From Arthrobacter sp. ES3-54 (GTDB lineage Bacteria; Actinomycetota; Actinomycetes; Actinomycetales; Micrococcaceae), in contig NZ_JAQFIF010000004.1 of the NCBI RefSeq assembly GCF_029504395.1, positions 372,001-436,000 on the forward strand: a DNA stretch of 64,000 nt. Direction: 5' to 3'. The stretch's first letter is position 1; each line of letters begins with the position of its first letter. This document shows, piece after piece, positions 52,890-61,574 of the stretch. A program made the translations under genes and the position numbers. The notes beneath the pieces are model-generated. The model was not told where the DNA came from and did not search any database. It saw nothing but the letters and a program-made list of their open reading frames with translations.

Positions 52890-53729
52890 TTACGAGCTAG
52901 GCGCGGTTGTGAGGCCAAGCGTCGTTTGCAGCGTAGCCGGCGCGGTCGCGGGCGCGGTTGTCGGCCCGAGGGCTGGCTCGGTTGTTGGCGCGGGCGGTGA
53001 AGCGGTGGTTGGCTCGGTTATTGGCGCGAGGGTTGGCGCAGTGGTTGGAGCGGTGGTTGGCTCGGTTGCCGGCGCGGGCGGTGGAGCGGTGGTTGGCTCG
53101 GAGCCCGGCGCTGTGGTCGGCCCGGGGGCTGGCGCAATCGTCGGCGCGGCCGACGGCGCGGGAGCCGGCGGGTTAGCTGGCACGCCCGTCGGCGCGGGGG
53201 CCGGCGCCGTAGTTGGCTCGGGGGCTGGCGAGGTAGTTGGCTCGGGGGCCGGTGCGGTTGTCGGCTCGGGGGCTGGCGAGGTAGTGGGCTCGGGGGCCGG
53301 TGCGGTTGTCGGCGCGGGGGCCGGCTGATTCGGCTTGATGGTGTAACTGGGCTGCGGGCTCGAGCCGTTGACCCAAAGGGCTGCTTTTACTCTGTGGGCA
53401 GCGCCGGGCTCCAGCCACCAGAACACCTGGACGTTGCAGTGGTATACAACCGTGAAATTACCGACTGCGCCACTGGGTGGAACCGAGTGAATCGACGTGG
53501 CGGCCGTCTGGGTGGTCCAGATGAAATTTTGGTCGGCCCTCATTCCTGCGGTGCCATCAACCGTCACATGCGCTATGCCGTAGAGACCGTGCTGCGGGCA
53601 GAAGCTGCCGTCAACGGATATGTTGACGATCTGGGTTGAGGTAGCTTGCGTTGTGTCTGCCATAGCAGGCGGGGGCAACATAGTGCCGCCAAGAGCCACG
53701 ACTACCGCAGGCCCAAACAACCACTTCAT
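52890..53729 (-). CDS. Secreted protein with a Pro/Thr/Ala-rich repeat tail
   Basis: 279 aa. Signal peptide (residues 1-24, cleavage likely after AMA), a globular N-terminal domain of about 110 residues with two Cys (DGSFCPQHGLYGIAHVTVDG, VVYHCNVQVFWWLEPGAAHR), then about 140 residues of repeats based on APAPEPTTSPAPEPTT. No LPXTG motif or C-terminal membrane anchor, so it is released or held non-covalently. The globular domain is unassigned. ATG 53729 has no strong SD. Confidence 0.8.
   Translation of the reverse strand: MKWLFGPAVVVALGGTMLPPPAMADTTQATSTQIVNISVDGSFCPQHGLYGIAHVTVDGTAGMRADQNFIWTTQTAATSIHSVPPSGAVGNFTVVYHCNVQVFWWLEPGAAHRVKAALWVNGSSPQPSYTIKPNQPAPAPTTAPAPEPTTSPAPEPTTAPAPEPTTSPAPEPTTAPAPAPTGVPANPPAPAPSAAPTIAPAPGPTTAPGSEPTTAPPPAPATEPTTAPTTAPTLAPITEPTTASPPAPTTEPALGPTTAPATAPATLQTTLGLTTAPSS
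52905..53330 (-). repeat. Pro/Thr/Ala coding repeat array
   Basis: About 425 nt of degenerate 12- to 24-nt units encoding APEPTTAP and APEPTTSP variants. The block at 53205-53320 is the most regular, with nearly identical 48-nt units, and is the part most likely to vary in length. Confidence 0.8.
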
Positions 53730-53941
53730 TGCACACCAGCTTTCGACGCCTGATGGTCACATCCAGGCGATCAGGGTTGCCCCCAGCCGGCAAAGTTTTC
53801 TCGATTGGATGCAGACGTTACCACCGGGTCCGGGTGGGCACCACCGTAGGGAATACTTGCCCGGTGCCGCGAAATTACGCGTATCACTCGGGTATTTCCA
53901 CATACGTCTGGTGCCGGATGTCGGCGTCGGTGAGGGTTGCC

Positions 53942-53947
53942 TAGAGT
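53942..53947 (+). promoter_or_regulatory. -10 box for leaderless comEA mRNA
   Basis: TAGAGT ends 7 nt before the comEA ATG at 53955; no SD between. Confidence 0.45.
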
Positions 53948-53954
53948 CGCTTCC

Positions 53955-55010
53955 ATGTCACGCCGAAACCCGGGAGCTGAATCCGCCACCGGAGTCCGGG
54001 TTGCCCGTGAACGCCTGGCGTCGATGCTGAAAGATGCCGGAGGTGAATCCGTGGCCACGGATGCCCCCGACGCCAGGAATGCCGGGGACGCCGGTGAGTC
54101 ACCGTCCGGCCGGGGCGCCGGAGATTCGCCGCAGGCCTGGAGTCCGGGGATGCAGCTGGGCGCGGACCGGGCAGCGGATCTGTCCCTGGGGCTGTTGGGT
54201 TTGCCGGCGTCTGGCGTCACCGCCCCGTCCCCGGCGGCCGCGGCGGTCGGTGGTGTCGGCCGGCGCAGCGCCGGCGGCGCCGGAACGCATGCCGTGCAGC
54301 CCCCCGGGCGCGGGGACGAAGCAAGGGTGCCGCTCTCCGCGTGGTTGCGGGCCAGGACCGGTGTGCGGGCGGCTGTTCTGCTGGGCGTCCTCGCCGCGGT
54401 GTTGGGCGGCTGCTTCTGGTGGCAGGCCGGCACCGGCGGCGCGCAAGTGGTCGCGTTCAGCGAGTCCGCCCCGGCCGTGGAGGAAGCACCCGGTCCGGCA
54501 GCCGGCGAGACCATCGCGCCGCCGGGAGAAGATGCCAGCACGGGGCCGGAAAGCATCGAGGTCCATGTTGCCGGCGCCGTACTCAGACCGGGGGTGGTTC
54601 AGTTGCCTTCGGGCAGCCGGCTTTACGAAGCGATCCTGGCGGCGGGCGGCGCCACGGACAAAGCGGATCCGGACCGGCTCAACCTGGCGGCGGTGGTGGA
54701 GGACGGCCAGAAGGTCCTGGTGCCCATCCGCGGCGAACCTGACCAGGCCGATGTGCCCACAGGAGGCTCACCTGCGTCCGGTTCCACCACGGGCGGCACG
54801 GGGCCCGGCAGCGGTGGCGGAAAGATCAACCTCAACACCGCCAGCCTCGAGGAACTGGGGACTCTCCCGCGCGTCGGTCCGGTCTTGGCGCAGCGCATCG
54901 TGGACTGGCGTCAACAGCACGGGCGCTTCAAGTCCGTGCAGGAGCTCGACGCAGTTGGCGGGATCGGTCCGAAGTTGCTCGAAGCCCTGCTGCCGCTAGT
55001 GGGCATCTGA
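53955..55010 (+). CDS. comEA: ComEA family helix-hairpin-helix DNA-binding protein
   Basis: Membrane-anchored DNA receptor of the uptake machinery. 351 aa. A long low-complexity N-terminus (about 135 residues), one membrane helix (VRAAVLLGVLAAVLGGCFWW), an SLBB domain (IEVHVAGAVLRPGVVQLPSG), a Gly/Thr linker, and two HhH motifs (INLNTASLEELGTLPRVGPV, LDAVGGIGPKLLEALLPL). ATG 53955 is chosen over TTG 53937 because a -10 box lies exactly 7 nt before it. comEC follows after 1 nt. Confidence 0.92.
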   Translation: MSRRNPGAESATGVRVARERLASMLKDAGGESVATDAPDARNAGDAGESPSGRGAGDSPQAWSPGMQLGADRAADLSLGLLGLPASGVTAPSPAAAAVGGVGRRSAGGAGTHAVQPPGRGDEARVPLSAWLRARTGVRAAVLLGVLAAVLGGCFWWQAGTGGAQVVAFSESAPAVEEAPGPAAGETIAPPGEDASTGPESIEVHVAGAVLRPGVVQLPSGSRLYEAILAAGGATDKADPDRLNLAAVVEDGQKVLVPIRGEPDQADVPTGGSPASGSTTGGTGPGSGGGKINLNTASLEELGTLPRVGPVLAQRIVDWRQQHGRFKSVQELDAVGGIGPKLLEALLPLVGI

Positions 55011-55011
55011 G

Positions 55012-57261
55012 ATGGCACGGCGGGTCGCCGTCGTGCGGCAGCAGGACGTGGCACGGGACGCTGACGTGGCACGCCGTGGCGTGGGGCAGCCCAGCCTGCG
55101 GGGTCCTGCGGCAGCCCTGCGGAGCCGCTGGCAGCGCTACGTCGAGTCGGCCGTCCAGTCCCCGCCGCGCGCGGAACGCGAGGCGCTGGTGTGCACCGGT
55201 CGGGTCCGTGGATCGGGCGTTGCCACGGCGGAGGCCCACGGTCCGCAGCCCGGTGGCAGACCGCCTGCGGGCCAGCGTGTGAAGCGGCTCCCGGATTTCC
55301 GGGGGCGCCTTGGGCGGCTTAGGCGGTTCCCTCCCGGGCACTTCACCGGCCGCATGCTGTCCCGGCCCGCGCGTGACACCTCCTTGGGTCGACGCTCAAC
55401 GGAACGGACCAGGCGGACGGACCTTCGGCTGGGATTGCCTGCCCTCCTTGTCTGGGGGACCGCTGTGGCCGGAAACTGGTTGTCCCCTGCAGGGCTGGCG
55501 GGTCTGTGCGCGGCACTTGCGGCAGCCGCCGGAATCCTGCTTTACATGGCTGGCCGCGGAAACGCCGGCCGGGTTGGGTTCGGTCGCGGCACAGTCCGGA
55601 GCGCCAAAGTTCGGAAAGCAAGGGTTCGGAAAGCAAGGGTTCGGGGCGCCAAGACTGTGCGGGAAGCCGCCGGGCACGGCCCCCGTCCTGGGCCGGCGGC
55701 AGCACGCAGCCTTCGCGCCACTGTGGCTGTGGCGCTGTTGCTGTCCCTCGCGGCGGGCGCACATGCCGCCGTTGACGCGTCCCGGCGGCATGACGGCGCC
55801 ATCGCTGATGCAGTGGCCGCCCGCGCGGCTGTCGTCGCGGAACTGGAAATTGCGGGCGCCCCGCGGCGACTCAGGATTCCTGGATCCGGCGGGCTGGCGG
55901 ACCGCTGGGCAGTCCCCGTGAAGCTGAAGACGATGACCCTGGGCGGCCACAAAGTTGCCGGAGAGGCCCGGCTAGTCGTCATGGGTGGAGCGGCATGGGA
56001 ACACGCAGTTCCGGGCCAGCGCCTGCGCGCCACGGGCAAGCTCCGACCGGCCGAACCCGGCGAGCCGGAGGCGGGACTCCTTTCGGCCTCGTCCGCTCCA
56101 ACGGCGCTGCAGGGACCGGGGCCGTGGCAGCAGGGTCCCGGTGGGTTGCGCCGTGCCTTCACCGCCGCGTCGGCACGGGCCGGGGGCGATGCCTCCGGGC
56201 TGCTGCCCGGCATGGTCACCGGCGACACCAGCGCCCTGGATCCGGAATTGGAAGCTGCCATGAAGACGGTGGGGATGACGCACCTGACCGCCGTCAGCGG
56301 CGCGAACTGCAGCCTGATCCTGGGGACCCTGCTGCTCATCGCCCGCTCGCTGCGCCTTCCGCGCACGGCGGCCGCCGCGGCCAGTCTCGCGGGGCTAGCG
56401 CTGTTCGTCGTCATGGTGGGACCGGATCCCAGTGTGCTGCGGGCCGCGCTCATGGGCAGCATCGGCCTCGCGTCAGTAGCTTTTGGGCGGGCGGGGCGCG
56501 GACTCAGCCTGCTGTGCGTTGCCGTCATCGGCCTGCTGTTGGCACAGCCGGTTCTGGCCACCAGCTTCGGATTCCTGCTCTCGGTGCTGGCCACTCTGGG
56601 AATTGTGGTCGCCGGACGTCGCATCATGGACTGGGTGCCAGCCGCAGTGCCGCGCTGGGCCGCGGCGGGCGTCGCCGTCCCCTTGTCCGCCCAGCTGTTC
56701 TGCGCTCCGGCGATCGTGCTGTTGCAACCGCAGTTCGGTGCGTACGCACTGCCCGCAAACGTGGCCGCTGCGGGGTTCGTGGCGCCAGTGACACTCCTCG
56801 GCACGGCCGCTGTGGCGCTCCTGCCCGCCGTCTCTGCCGCAGGGGAGCTCTTAGTGGTCGTTGCTGCCTTCTTCGCGGGCGCTGTGGCGGGGATCGCCCG
56901 CTTCTTCGCGGCGCTCCCGGGCGCCGCATTGCCATGGCCGGAAGGGGCGTTCGGCGCAGCCACCATGGGCATCTTTTCCGCGACTGTGCTGGCAGCGGCG
57001 TGGGTGGCCCTGCACCCTGCCGCGGTTGTCCGGGCCGTCCTGGCGGCACACGCCCGGGTGGTTGCCGTCCTCGAAGGAGGGTCGCGTGAGGCGGCACGGT
57101 CGGCCGCCCGGCAGGCCGTCAGGCGCGGCTTGGAGCACCGGTCCGGGCGTGGGACGCTTAGAGTCCGCAAACCAACTTCCGGGAGGAATCACGAGTGGCT
57201 GCTGCCCAGACCCAACGGCCCAGGACCTCGGCGTCGAACACCGCCACCTGGCGCGACGTGA
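55012..57261 (+). CDS. comEC: ComEC/Rec2 family DNA-uptake channel, without metallo-beta-lactamase domain
   Basis: 749 aa. Basic N-terminal region of about 130 residues, membrane helices, an OB-like part (WAVPVKLKTMTLGGHKVAGE), then the competence domain with GLLPGMVTGDTSALDPELEA and the hallmark MTHLTAVSGANCSLI near residue 422, followed by about nine membrane segments. No HxHxDH nuclease motif: the protein ends in a basic tail after the last helix. A KVRKARVRKARVR repeat (55606-55650) lies between helices. Its last 67 nt overlap holA out of frame. Confidence 0.88.
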   Translation: MARRVAVVRQQDVARDADVARRGVGQPSLRGPAAALRSRWQRYVESAVQSPPRAEREALVCTGRVRGSGVATAEAHGPQPGGRPPAGQRVKRLPDFRGRLGRLRRFPPGHFTGRMLSRPARDTSLGRRSTERTRRTDLRLGLPALLVWGTAVAGNWLSPAGLAGLCAALAAAAGILLYMAGRGNAGRVGFGRGTVRSAKVRKARVRKARVRGAKTVREAAGHGPRPGPAAARSLRATVAVALLLSLAAGAHAAVDASRRHDGAIADAVAARAAVVAELEIAGAPRRLRIPGSGGLADRWAVPVKLKTMTLGGHKVAGEARLVVMGGAAWEHAVPGQRLRATGKLRPAEPGEPEAGLLSASSAPTALQGPGPWQQGPGGLRRAFTAASARAGGDASGLLPGMVTGDTSALDPELEAAMKTVGMTHLTAVSGANCSLILGTLLLIARSLRLPRTAAAAASLAGLALFVVMVGPDPSVLRAALMGSIGLASVAFGRAGRGLSLLCVAVIGLLLAQPVLATSFGFLLSVLATLGIVVAGRRIMDWVPAAVPRWAAAGVAVPLSAQLFCAPAIVLLQPQFGAYALPANVAAAGFVAPVTLLGTAAVALLPAVSAAGELLVVVAAFFAGAVAGIARFFAALPGAALPWPEGAFGAATMGIFSATVLAAAWVALHPAAVVRAVLAAHARVVAVLEGGSREAARSAARQAVRRGLEHRSGRGTLRVRKPTSGRNHEWLLPRPNGPGPRRRTPPPGAT

Positions 57262-58211
57262 CACCGGCTGCCGTAGTTTTGGTCGGCGGCCCGGAAGACT
57301 ATTTGGGTTCGCGTGCAATGGACCGTATCCGCGGGCAGGTCCGCGAGGCGGCGCCTGACGTCGAAATTACCCGGCTCAACGCCGGCAGCTACGCGGCCGG
57401 GTCGCTAGCCATGAACGTCAGCCCTTCACTTTTCGGCGAACGGAAGCTCATCGAGGTCGAGGGGCTCGAGGCGATGAACGATGCCTTCCTCGCCGATGCC
57501 CTGAAGTATGTGGCGCAGCCGGAACCGGACGCCGTCCTGGTGCTCCGGCACGGCGGGGGAGTCCGCGGCAAAAAGCTGCTGGACGCCATCAAAGCCGCGG
57601 GCTGGCCCGTTGTCGACTGCCAGCCGCTCAAGAAAGACGCCGAGAAGATCGCCTTCGTCACGTCCGAGTTCAAGACGGCGTCCCGTCGTATCGACCCCGA
57701 CGCCGTGCACGCCCTCGTCAATGCGGTCGGTGCGCAGCTCGCGGAACTCGCCGCCGCCTGCAGCCAGCTGATCGCTGACGCCACCACCGGCGTGGACGCC
57801 GCCATGGTGGACAAGTACTACGGAGGCCGGGTCGAGGCCTCGGCTTTCAAGGTCGCCGACGCCGCGATGGCGGGCAACGGCCCGCTGGCCCTCTCCACAC
57901 TCCGCCACGCCCTGGCCACCGGCGCGGACCCGGTACCGATCGTGGCGGCGCTGGCATCCAAGCTGCGTTCCCTGGCCAAAGTGGCCGGCGCGCAGGGGTC
58001 GTCCTCGCAGATCGCCAAGCAGCTGGGAATGCAGCCCTGGCTCGTCGAACAGGCCCAGCGGGAAGTTCGGCGCTGGACGCCCGAGGGGCTGGTCCGCTCC
58101 ATCCAGGTCACGGCCGAGGCCGACGCCCAGGTCAAGGGGCTCTCCCGCGATCCCGTCTATGCCGTTGAACATGCGGTCACGGTGATTGCCACCTCGGTTC
58201 GCAGGTCCTGA
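57195..58211 (+). CDS. holA: DNA polymerase III delta subunit
   Basis: Clamp-loader subunit that opens the beta clamp. 338 aa. AAA-like N-terminal region (AVVLVGGPEDYLGSRAMDRI, NVSPSLFGERKLIEVEGLEA) and the C-terminal collar domain (AKQLGMQPWLVEQAQREVRR). No functional P-loop, as expected for delta. GTG 57195 follows GGGAGGA at about 9 nt. Conserved order comEA-comEC-holA-rpsT. Confidence 0.93.
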   Translation: MAAAQTQRPRTSASNTATWRDVTPAAVVLVGGPEDYLGSRAMDRIRGQVREAAPDVEITRLNAGSYAAGSLAMNVSPSLFGERKLIEVEGLEAMNDAFLADALKYVAQPEPDAVLVLRHGGGVRGKKLLDAIKAAGWPVVDCQPLKKDAEKIAFVTSEFKTASRRIDPDAVHALVNAVGAQLAELAAACSQLIADATTGVDAAMVDKYYGGRVEASAFKVADAAMAGNGPLALSTLRHALATGADPVPIVAALASKLRSLAKVAGAQGSSSQIAKQLGMQPWLVEQAQREVRRWTPEGLVRSIQVTAEADAQVKGLSRDPVYAVEHAVTVIATSVRRS

Positions 58212-58308
58212 CACAAGGGTTCGGGCCCACCCGCCCGCGTGTCGGGGCAGCTCCGGCCGCGGCCACCTGGCGTAACGGTATGCGGACGCAACTTGCGGCT
58301 TAACTGGA

Positions 58309-58339
58309 TGTGGCCGGCACCCATGGGGTGCCGGCCACA
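58309..58339. terminator. Bidirectional hairpin between holA and rpsT
   Basis: TGTGGCCGGCACCC (58309-58322) and its exact complement at 58326-58339 form a 14-bp stem with a 3-nt loop between convergent genes. Confidence 0.6.
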
Positions 58340-58366
58340 ATCATCAGTTCAAGTGAACTGGAAACC

Positions 58367-58627
58367 TTAGAGTGCGTTGACCTTCTTGGAGATCGCGGAC
58401 TTGCGGTTTGCAGCGTTGTTCTTGTGAAGAACACCCTTGCTGACAGCCTTGTCCAGCTTGCGGCCGGCTGCAACCAGTGCGGCAGCGGCAGCATCCTTGT
58501 CGGTGGACTCAACGGCGGTGTTGACGGCGCGGATGGCCGTCTTCAGCTCGGACTTGACTGCGTTGTTGCGCAGGCGAGCCTTCTCGTTGGTCAGGATGCG
58601 CTTCTTCTGGGACTTGATATTAGCCAC
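58367..58627 (-). CDS. rpsT: 30S ribosomal protein S20
   Basis: Binds 16S rRNA near the 5' end. 86 aa, standard length. Basic helical protein starting [20 protein letters not shown], with [20 protein letters not shown] at the end. GTG start at 58627 with AGAGAG upstream. Convergent with holA. Confidence 0.97.
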   Translation of the reverse strand: MANIKSQKKRILTNEKARLRNNAVKSELKTAIRAVNTAVESTDKDAAAAALVAAGRKLDKAVSKGVLHKNNAANRKSAISKKVNAL

Positions 58628-58827
58628 GTGTGAACTCTCTTTTTCAATGCGGAAAATGGTCTAGAGGGCTTTCAGATTGGCCATTGACTGAGCGGCGTGG
58701 GGATACCTATGGCGACCAACCATCTGTGGCCGTCGACCTGCACGGACACACAGCTGTAAATAATAGCAGAGATGAACGTGCAGGCACGAGTGCGGGTTGT
58801 GATCCGCCGCCCCTGGCGCCTGGCGGG

Positions 58828-59445
58828 TTAGCTCCAGCCGCGGCGCTCCCGCAGGGCCGCTGCGATGAGGTTGAAGCGGCCGACGTCCAGGATCGCTCCC
58901 TCGCGCCGGATGTCCTTGGCGTTGATCTGCAGAACCCGGTCCAGCTTCGCTTCGCTGGGCCGCCACTGGCGGTCCCACGGGCCCGTGCCGATGTCCACGT
59001 AGTCATCCGACCGGCGGGAGTCGCCGTCGTGGTCCTTGCTCGTCAGCATCAGGCCCAGCAGATACCGGCCGCTGGTGCCCACCAGCAGCACCGGGCGGTC
59101 CTTGCCCTGGGAAAAGTCCTCTTCATAGGGCACCCAGGTCCACACGATTTCGCCGGGCTCGGGCAGACCGTTGGGTGCGGGGGCGTAGCGGACGGCCGCC
59201 CGCCCCAGGAAGTCGCCGGGATACGTCCCGGTCAGCCCGGCGGCCGGGGCGCCGCCCGCGGCGCGGGTCGGGGCGCTGGGCCGTGTCTGGCCCGGCCGCC
59301 GCTTCGCTGCAGGTTTCGCTGCAGGTTTCCGGGCAGGTTTTGCCGCCGGTCCGCGGGTGGTGCCCGGTGGGGAGCCGCCGAGTTTGTCCAGGTAGCGGAG
59401 TGCGTCGCGGACCGCGTTGCCGATCGATCGTAAGTTCCAAGCCAT
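58828..59445 (-). CDS. PemK/MazF-fold protein without adjacent antitoxin
   Basis: 205 aa. Residues 1-90 contain an amphipathic start (WNLRSIGNAVRDALRYLDKL) and an Ala/Lys/Pro-rich linker; the C-terminal 110 residues match the MazF/PemK beta-barrel: PEPGEIVWTWVPYEEDFSQG, KDRPVLLVGTSGRYLLGLML and LDRVLQINAKDIRREGAILD. No antitoxin-sized ORF lies beside it. This is the actinobacterial PemK-like gene often found between rpsT and lepA; toxicity is not established. ATG 59445 has a TATGGT box 6 nt upstream and no SD. Confidence 0.8.
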   Translation of the reverse strand: MAWNLRSIGNAVRDALRYLDKLGGSPPGTTRGPAAKPARKPAAKPAAKRRPGQTRPSAPTRAAGGAPAAGLTGTYPGDFLGRAAVRYAPAPNGLPEPGEIVWTWVPYEEDFSQGKDRPVLLVGTSGRYLLGLMLTSKDHDGDSRRSDDYVDIGTGPWDRQWRPSEAKLDRVLQINAKDIRREGAILDVGRFNLIAAALRERRGWS

Positions 59446-59451
59446 GGGGAA

Positions 59452-59479
59452 ACCATACCGGCCTCCCCCAGCGGGGGAG
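59452..59479 (-). promoter_or_regulatory. Promoter and inverted repeat of the PemK/MazF-like gene
   Basis: TATGGT (59457-59452) ends 6 nt before the ATG. CTCCCCC (59463-59469) and GGGGGAG (59473-59479) form a perfect inverted repeat around AGC across the -10/-35 spacer, a plausible autoregulatory site or hairpin. Confidence 0.4.
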
Positions 59480-59675
59480 AGGGGAGCAGGCAGAGTTGCG
59501 CGGAGAATCCACGGGACTGACAAGAGCCCGCAACGCAATGCAGGGATGCACTGCCACCGGCCCGGACGTGGGAGACTATAGGAACGACAATTGCGCCACG
59601 TCGCAGGATGGAAAACCAGCCATCCGCGCCGACCCGTGGACAAGCCAACCTTAATGCCAACAGTAAGGACCCTGC

Positions 59676-61529
59676 GTGTCTCCCATGGCCCGCACCGCCC
59701 CGGTGCCCGCCGCAACAGATCCGGCCATCATCCGGAACTTCTGCATCATTGCGCACATTGACCACGGCAAATCCACACTGGCCGACCGGATGCTTCAATT
59801 CACCGGCGTCGTCCAGTCCCGTGACATGAAGGCCCAGTACCTGGACCGCATGGACATTGAGCGCGAACGCGGCATCACCATTAAATCCCAGGCCGTCCGC
59901 ATGCCCTGGGAACTCGACGGCACCAGCTACGCGCTGAACATGATCGACACCCCCGGGCACGTTGACTTCACGTATGAGGTCTCCCGCTCGCTCGCGGCTT
60001 GCGAAGGTGCGATCCTGCTGGTCGACGCGGCCCAGGGCATCGAGGCCCAGACCCTCGCCAACCTCTACCTGGCGATGGAAAACAACCTCACGATCATCCC
60101 GGTCCTGAACAAGATCGACCTTCCGGCAGCCCAGCCGGAGAAGTACGCGGCGGAACTTGCCAACTTGATCGGCGGCGACCCCGACGACGTGCTCCGCGTC
60201 TCCGGCAAGACGGGCATGGGCGTCGAGGTCCTGCTGGACAAGATCGTCCGCGACCTGCCGGCCCCCGTGGGCGACCCCAACGCCCCGGCCCGCGCCATGA
60301 TCTTCGACTCGGTCTACGACACGTACCGCGGTGTGGTCACCTACGTCCGCGTGGTCGACGGCATGCTGCACCCCCGCGAACGCATCCAGATGATGTCCAC
60401 CCGCGCCACGCATGAGCTCCTCGAGATCGGTGTCAGCTCCCCTGAGCCCACCCCCTCCAAGGGCCTCGGCGTCGGCGAAGTCGGCTACCTCATCACCGGC
60501 GTGAAGGACGTCCGCCTGTCCAAGGTGGGCGACACCGTCACCAACCTTGCCAAGCCGGCCACCGAATCCCTCCCCGGCTATGCGGACGCCAAGCCTATGG
60601 TGTTCTCCGGCCTGTACCCGCTGGACGGCACCGACTATCCGGTGCTCCGCGATGCGCTCGAGAAGCTGATGCTCAACGATGCCGCGCTGGTGTACGAGCC
60701 CGAGACGTCCGCCGCGCTGGGATTCGGCTTCCGGGTGGGCTTCCTGGGCCTGCTGCACCTGGAAATCACCCGCGAGCGGCTCGAACGCGAGTACAACCTG
60801 GACCTGATCTCCACCGCCCCCAACGTGGAATACGAGGTGACGCTGGAGGACAAGAGAATCGTCCACGTCACGAACCCCAGCGAGTACCCCACCGGCAAAA
60901 TCGCTGAAGTCCGCGAGCCGATGGTGTCCGCCACCATCCTTGCGCCGAACGAGTTTGTCGGCGCCATCATGGAGCTCTGCCAGAGCCGGCGCGGCGTCAT
61001 GGGCGGCATGGACTACCTCTCCGAGGACCGGGTGGAAATCCGTTACCGCCTGCCGCTGGCCGAAATCGTCTTCGACTTCTTCGACATCCTCAAGTCCAAG
61101 ACCCGCGGCTACGGCTCGCTGGACTGGAAGGCCGACGGCGAGCAGGTGGCCGACCTCGTCAAGGTGGACATCATGCTCCAAGGCGAGCAGGTTGACGCCT
61201 TCTCCGCCATCACGCACCGGGACAAGGCCTACGCCTACGGCGTCATGATGACCGGCAAGCTGCGCGAACTCATTCCGCGCCAGCAGTTCGAGGTGCCCAT
61301 CCAGGCCGCCATCGGCTCCAGGATCATCGCCCGCGAAAGCATCCGCGCCATCCGCAAGGACGTCCTTGCTAAGTGCTACGGCGGTGACATCACCCGAAAG
61401 CGCAAACTGCTCGAAAAGCAGAAGGAAGGCAAGAAGCGCATGAAGATGGTGGGCCGCGTCGAAGTGCCGCAGGAAGCCTTTATCGCCGCGCTCACGACGG
61501 ACGAGTCCAAGGACAAGGCCAAGAAGTAG
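59676..61529 (+). CDS. lepA: Elongation factor 4 (LepA), back-translocating GTPase
   Basis: 617 aa. GTPase motifs [19 protein letters not shown] (G1), [12 protein letters not shown] (G2), [17 protein letters not shown] (G3) and VLNKIDLP (G4); domains II-V and the LepA-specific C-terminus ([20 protein letters not shown]) are complete. GTG 59676 with TAAGGA at 7 nt; ATG 59685 is an alternative. hemW follows after 45 nt. Confidence 0.97.
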   Translation: MSPMARTAPVPAATDPAIIRNFCIIAHIDHGKSTLADRMLQFTGVVQSRDMKAQYLDRMDIERERGITIKSQAVRMPWELDGTSYALNMIDTPGHVDFTYEVSRSLAACEGAILLVDAAQGIEAQTLANLYLAMENNLTIIPVLNKIDLPAAQPEKYAAELANLIGGDPDDVLRVSGKTGMGVEVLLDKIVRDLPAPVGDPNAPARAMIFDSVYDTYRGVVTYVRVVDGMLHPRERIQMMSTRATHELLEIGVSSPEPTPSKGLGVGEVGYLITGVKDVRLSKVGDTVTNLAKPATESLPGYADAKPMVFSGLYPLDGTDYPVLRDALEKLMLNDAALVYEPETSAALGFGFRVGFLGLLHLEITRERLEREYNLDLISTAPNVEYEVTLEDKRIVHVTNPSEYPTGKIAEVREPMVSATILAPNEFVGAIMELCQSRRGVMGGMDYLSEDRVEIRYRLPLAEIVFDFFDILKSKTRGYGSLDWKADGEQVADLVKVDIMLQGEQVDAFSAITHRDKAYAYGVMMTGKLRELIPRQQFEVPIQAAIGSRIIARESIRAIRKDVLAKCYGGDITRKRKLLEKQKEGKKRMKMVGRVEVPQEAFIAALTTDESKDKAKK

Positions 61530-61574
61530 CGGTGCTGGTAATGACTGTTGCTGCAGTATCGGCAGGCCGGGCCC

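Noticed and set aside
52890-53000. Sortase signal at the end of the Pro/Thr-rich protein
   Set aside because: The C-terminus has no LPXTG-like motif, hydrophobic segment or basic tail.
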